Shown in pieces: positions 62,647-64,000 of a stretch of 64,000 nucleotides of DNA. The stretch is from Caldilineaceae bacterium (lineage in GTDB: Bacteria; Chloroflexota; Anaerolineae; Caldilineales; Caldilineaceae). The first letter of the stretch is position 1, and the number at the start of each line of letters is the position of its first letter. Made by a program: the position numbers and the translations under genes. The stretch is from assembly GCA_022827195.1 (NCBI GenBank), contig JAJDTL010000018.1, forward strand, positions 62,001 through 126,000. The letters are read 5' to 3'. The notes under the pieces are model-generated. The model was not told the origin of the DNA, ran no database searches, and was given only the letters and a program-made list of their open reading frames with translations.

Positions 62647-62679
62647 GGGTATCTACTGGGTATCGATAGGGTATCGAAT
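62647..62679. repeat. Three 11-bp tandem repeats of GGGTATC plus four bases
   Basis: GGGTATCTACT, GGGTATCGATA and GGGTATCGAAT follow each other directly. The heptamer core is perfect in all three. Confidence 0.85.
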
Positions 62680-63120
62680 GCGCTGTTTTGGCCTGATTGG
62701 TCCAATTTTGAAAAAAAATTCTCTCTCCTCGTGACAGGATATTGGCATGGACTTTCGTAGCAGGATGCGGTCGCGGTCAGTTCTTTGTCGTTTTTGGACA
62801 GAAAGTGCGCAAAAAGTGTCGTTTTGGTGCAGAAAGGGCGCAAAACGGTGACAGTGGCATCCTTTTCGTGACAGGATACCGAGGCGGGTGGCGGCGGCGC
62901 AGGCATGGGCGGTCGGGTAGTACATTTCGGGGAGGTAGCGGCAAGGCCCGGTGCGATGTGCGATGGGGACAGGGTTAGGACGTGTCGTTCAGAGTGGGTC
63001 GGCATGGTTGGGGGCCTGGGCAAGGTGGGCGGGCAGTTGTGCGATGCGGCGCATTCGGGTCCGGCCTTGCAGTATAGCACGTTTCGGAGACTCTTGCAGG
63101 GGACTGCGGGAGCGGATTGA

Positions 63121-63245
63121 GGGACTGCAGTGGATAGTGGGTAGTGGACAGTGGGTAGTGGCCAGTGGTCGGTGGCCAGTGGTCGGTGGGCAGTGGCCAG
63201 TGGTCGGTGGGCAGTGGCCAGTGGTCGGTGGCCAGTAGTCGGTTG
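63121..63245. repeat. Minisatellite built on AGTGG-type heptamers with a 21-bp higher unit
   Basis: The array is made of seven-base pieces such as CAGTGGT, CGGTGGC and CAGTGGC, and two near-perfect 21-base units TCGGTGGGCAGTGGCCAGTGG can be seen at 63183-63224. GGGACTGC(A)G words flank both ends. The array is shaped by replication slippage. Confidence 0.9.
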
Positions 63246-63485
63246 CCGGGGACTGCAGGGGACGAGAATGAAACGGTTGCTGCGCGAGGGATGGGGATTT
63301 GTACCCCTTTTTGGCACTGCAGGCCCTAGATTGAAGGCGGTGACAAGCGCCGGTGATTGTGTTAGGATTGCTCTCCAGAACGAGCAAGCGGGCGTCAGCA
63401 GTACACCCGGGCTCCGGCGAACCGACGGGCCGAACAGTTCCCGATGTGACTTGACCGGCCGCAGTCCTACGAGCGAGAGGCAGCA

Positions 63486-63869
63486 ATGGCAAAGACGATA
63501 GTCCTGTCAGCTTCCGAAGCGACGGTGCAGGCGTTCGACTTCGGGGAGCTGATCTGGTATGCCAACGGCAAGTTGGGCAACAGCGCGACGATGACCTTCG
63601 GGCGCGCCATTCTGAAGGCCGGGCAGGCCAATTTTCGCCACTACCATCCCAACTGTGAGGAGATTCTGCACGTCCTCAGCGGGCAGATTGTCCACTCGCT
63701 CGGGGATGAGCTCTACCCGATGGGGCCGGGAGACACGATCGTGGTACCGCCGAACGTCATTCACAATGCCAGCAATGAAGGCGACGGGACAGCGGTCATG
63801 TCGATCCTCTTTTCGACCCCGGACCGGCAGACGGTTGTTGTTGACGATGGAGAGCAGGCCGGCGGATAG
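63486..63869 (+). CDS. Cupin-domain protein
   Basis: The 127-residue protein is a single double-stranded beta-helix. The metal-binding first motif is FRHYHPNCEEILHVLSG near 50-66 (His, His, Glu) and the second is PPNVIHNASNEGDG near 97-110 with the late histidine. Stand-alone cupins of this type act as small isomerases, dioxygenases or ligand binders. GAGAGG lies nine bases upstream of the ATG. Another gene follows 62 bases later on the same strand. Confidence 0.88.
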   Translation: MAKTIVLSASEATVQAFDFGELIWYANGKLGNSATMTFGRAILKAGQANFRHYHPNCEEILHVLSGQIVHSLGDELYPMGPGDTIVVPPNVIHNASNEGDGTAVMSILFSTPDRQTVVVDDGEQAGG

Positions 63870-63931
63870 GGTGAAGCGGCGGTCGCCGCATTCTTCGCAA
63901 TCCGCCGCCGCCAGCGATAGGAGGAAGTGAG

Positions 63932-64000
63932 ATGCAGTCCACCCAGGAAAGTCGCGATGCCCTGAAGATCGATTGGTACCGTGTGCCCGTGGCGCGCGCC
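63932..64000 (+). CDS. Start of an unidentified gene (perhaps a fatty-acid desaturase-like protein)
   Basis: ATG 63932 is preceded by an excellent AGGAGG at seven bases spacing. Only 23 residues are visible, MQSTQESRDALKIDWYRVPV and three more. The piece KIDWYRVPV recalls the beginning of some membrane desaturases, but this is too short for a firm call. Confidence 0.5.
   Translation, partial: MQSTQESRDALKIDWYRVPVARA

Larger units (their letters stand above)
62314..63485. other. Repeat-rich gap without a gene
   Basis: It contains the terminator, an 11-bp triplet repeat and a minisatellite, each given separately. The 13-base word TCGTGACAGGATA also occurs twice (near 62728 and 62866). Several frames stay open through it because the repeats lack stops; their translations are low-complexity (for example repeated RPLATAH) and are not called as genes. 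A stretch near 62990-63110 is similar to part of the 45.2-46.4 kb gap. Confidence 0.5.

Noticed and set aside
63121..63245. Possible cobalamin-riboswitch B12 box, because the reverse complement has many GCCACTG words
   Set aside because: The word arises from the minisatellite; no riboswitch helices surround it and no B12 gene follows on that strand.
62310..63317. A 335-codon minus-strand frame through the large gap
   Set aside because: Its translation is low-complexity and partly the minisatellite (repeated RPLATAH), so it is open only because of the repeats.

Overview
The window is GC-rich, densely coded bacterial chromosome (about 57 protein genes, one tRNA). Gene content and style point to a Chloroflexota member, perhaps of the Caldilineae or an uncultured marine or host-associated lineage. 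The pointers are a menaquinone gene cluster, a ffh-rpsP-khpA-rimM block, phytanoyl-CoA dioxygenase-like, enolase-superfamily, aldo/keto reductase and SDR genes, HNH-plus-small-partner genes, and intergenic minisatellites. The phylum is an inference from gene content; no rRNA is present.

Layout. 1-4.6 kb: the tail of an enolase-superfamily gene, then a minus-strand run of a membrane protein, an unknown protein, MTA phosphorylase and a ThDP enzyme, preceded by an acyl-CoA thioesterase. 4.6-8.5 kb: glycosyltransferase, GtrA protein, O-antigen ligase and tRNA-Ser(CGA). 8.9-12.3 kb: ftsY, prfB with its +1 recoding site, and a LarA-like protein. 12.6-20.6 kb: dGTPase on the plus strand; then on minus ffh, rpsP, khpA, rimM, dprA, a mannose-1-phosphate guanylyltransferase and a two-TM low-complexity protein. 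20.8-27.3 kb: CDP-alcohol phosphatidyltransferase, phosphodiesterase, EttA-type ABC-F protein, and an ECF sigma / anti-sigma / beta-repeat membrane protein operon behind a promoter that matches the sigma-W consensus. 27.6-31.1 kb: a chlI/chlD-type chelatase gene split by a -1 frame change at an A8 run, then a TPR-like protein. 31.2-41.3 kb: PHP protein, flippase-like protein, and a menaquinone cluster (menF-menD-menB-menE-phyH-menH in transcription order) behind a TetR gene with a strong promoter and an overlapping operator. 41.5-45.2 kb: HAD phosphatase, prmC, prfA and a phosphoribosyltransferase. 45.2-46.4 kb: gene-poor DNA with a 10-bp GATC repeat. 46.4-50.5 kb: membrane protein, histidine phosphatase, tandem DinB protein, ABC-class ATPase. 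50.7-57.7 kb: a plus-strand operon with aldo/keto reductase, larB, larE, larC, NUDIX, a second aldo/keto reductase, a methyltransferase and a laminarinase-fold protein. 57.7-62.3 kb: mandelate-racemase family enzyme, HNH protein and its small partner, two SDRs and an inositol-phosphatase family enzyme. 62.3-63.5 kb: terminator and a repeat-rich gap. 63.5-64 kb: a cupin and the start of another gene.

How the parts fit. Three maturation or quinone systems stand out. LarB/LarE/LarC make the nickel-pincer cofactor used by LarA-type racemases, and a LarA homologue lies 40 kb away. The Men enzymes make the naphthoquinone head group from chorismate, although menC is not in the window. The ChlI/ChlD-like proteins are the AAA+ motor of a Mg or Co chelatase. 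Two genes (prfB, chlI/chlD) carry frame changes at sequences matching known recoding signals. Release factors RF1 and RF2 and their methylase PrmC are all present.
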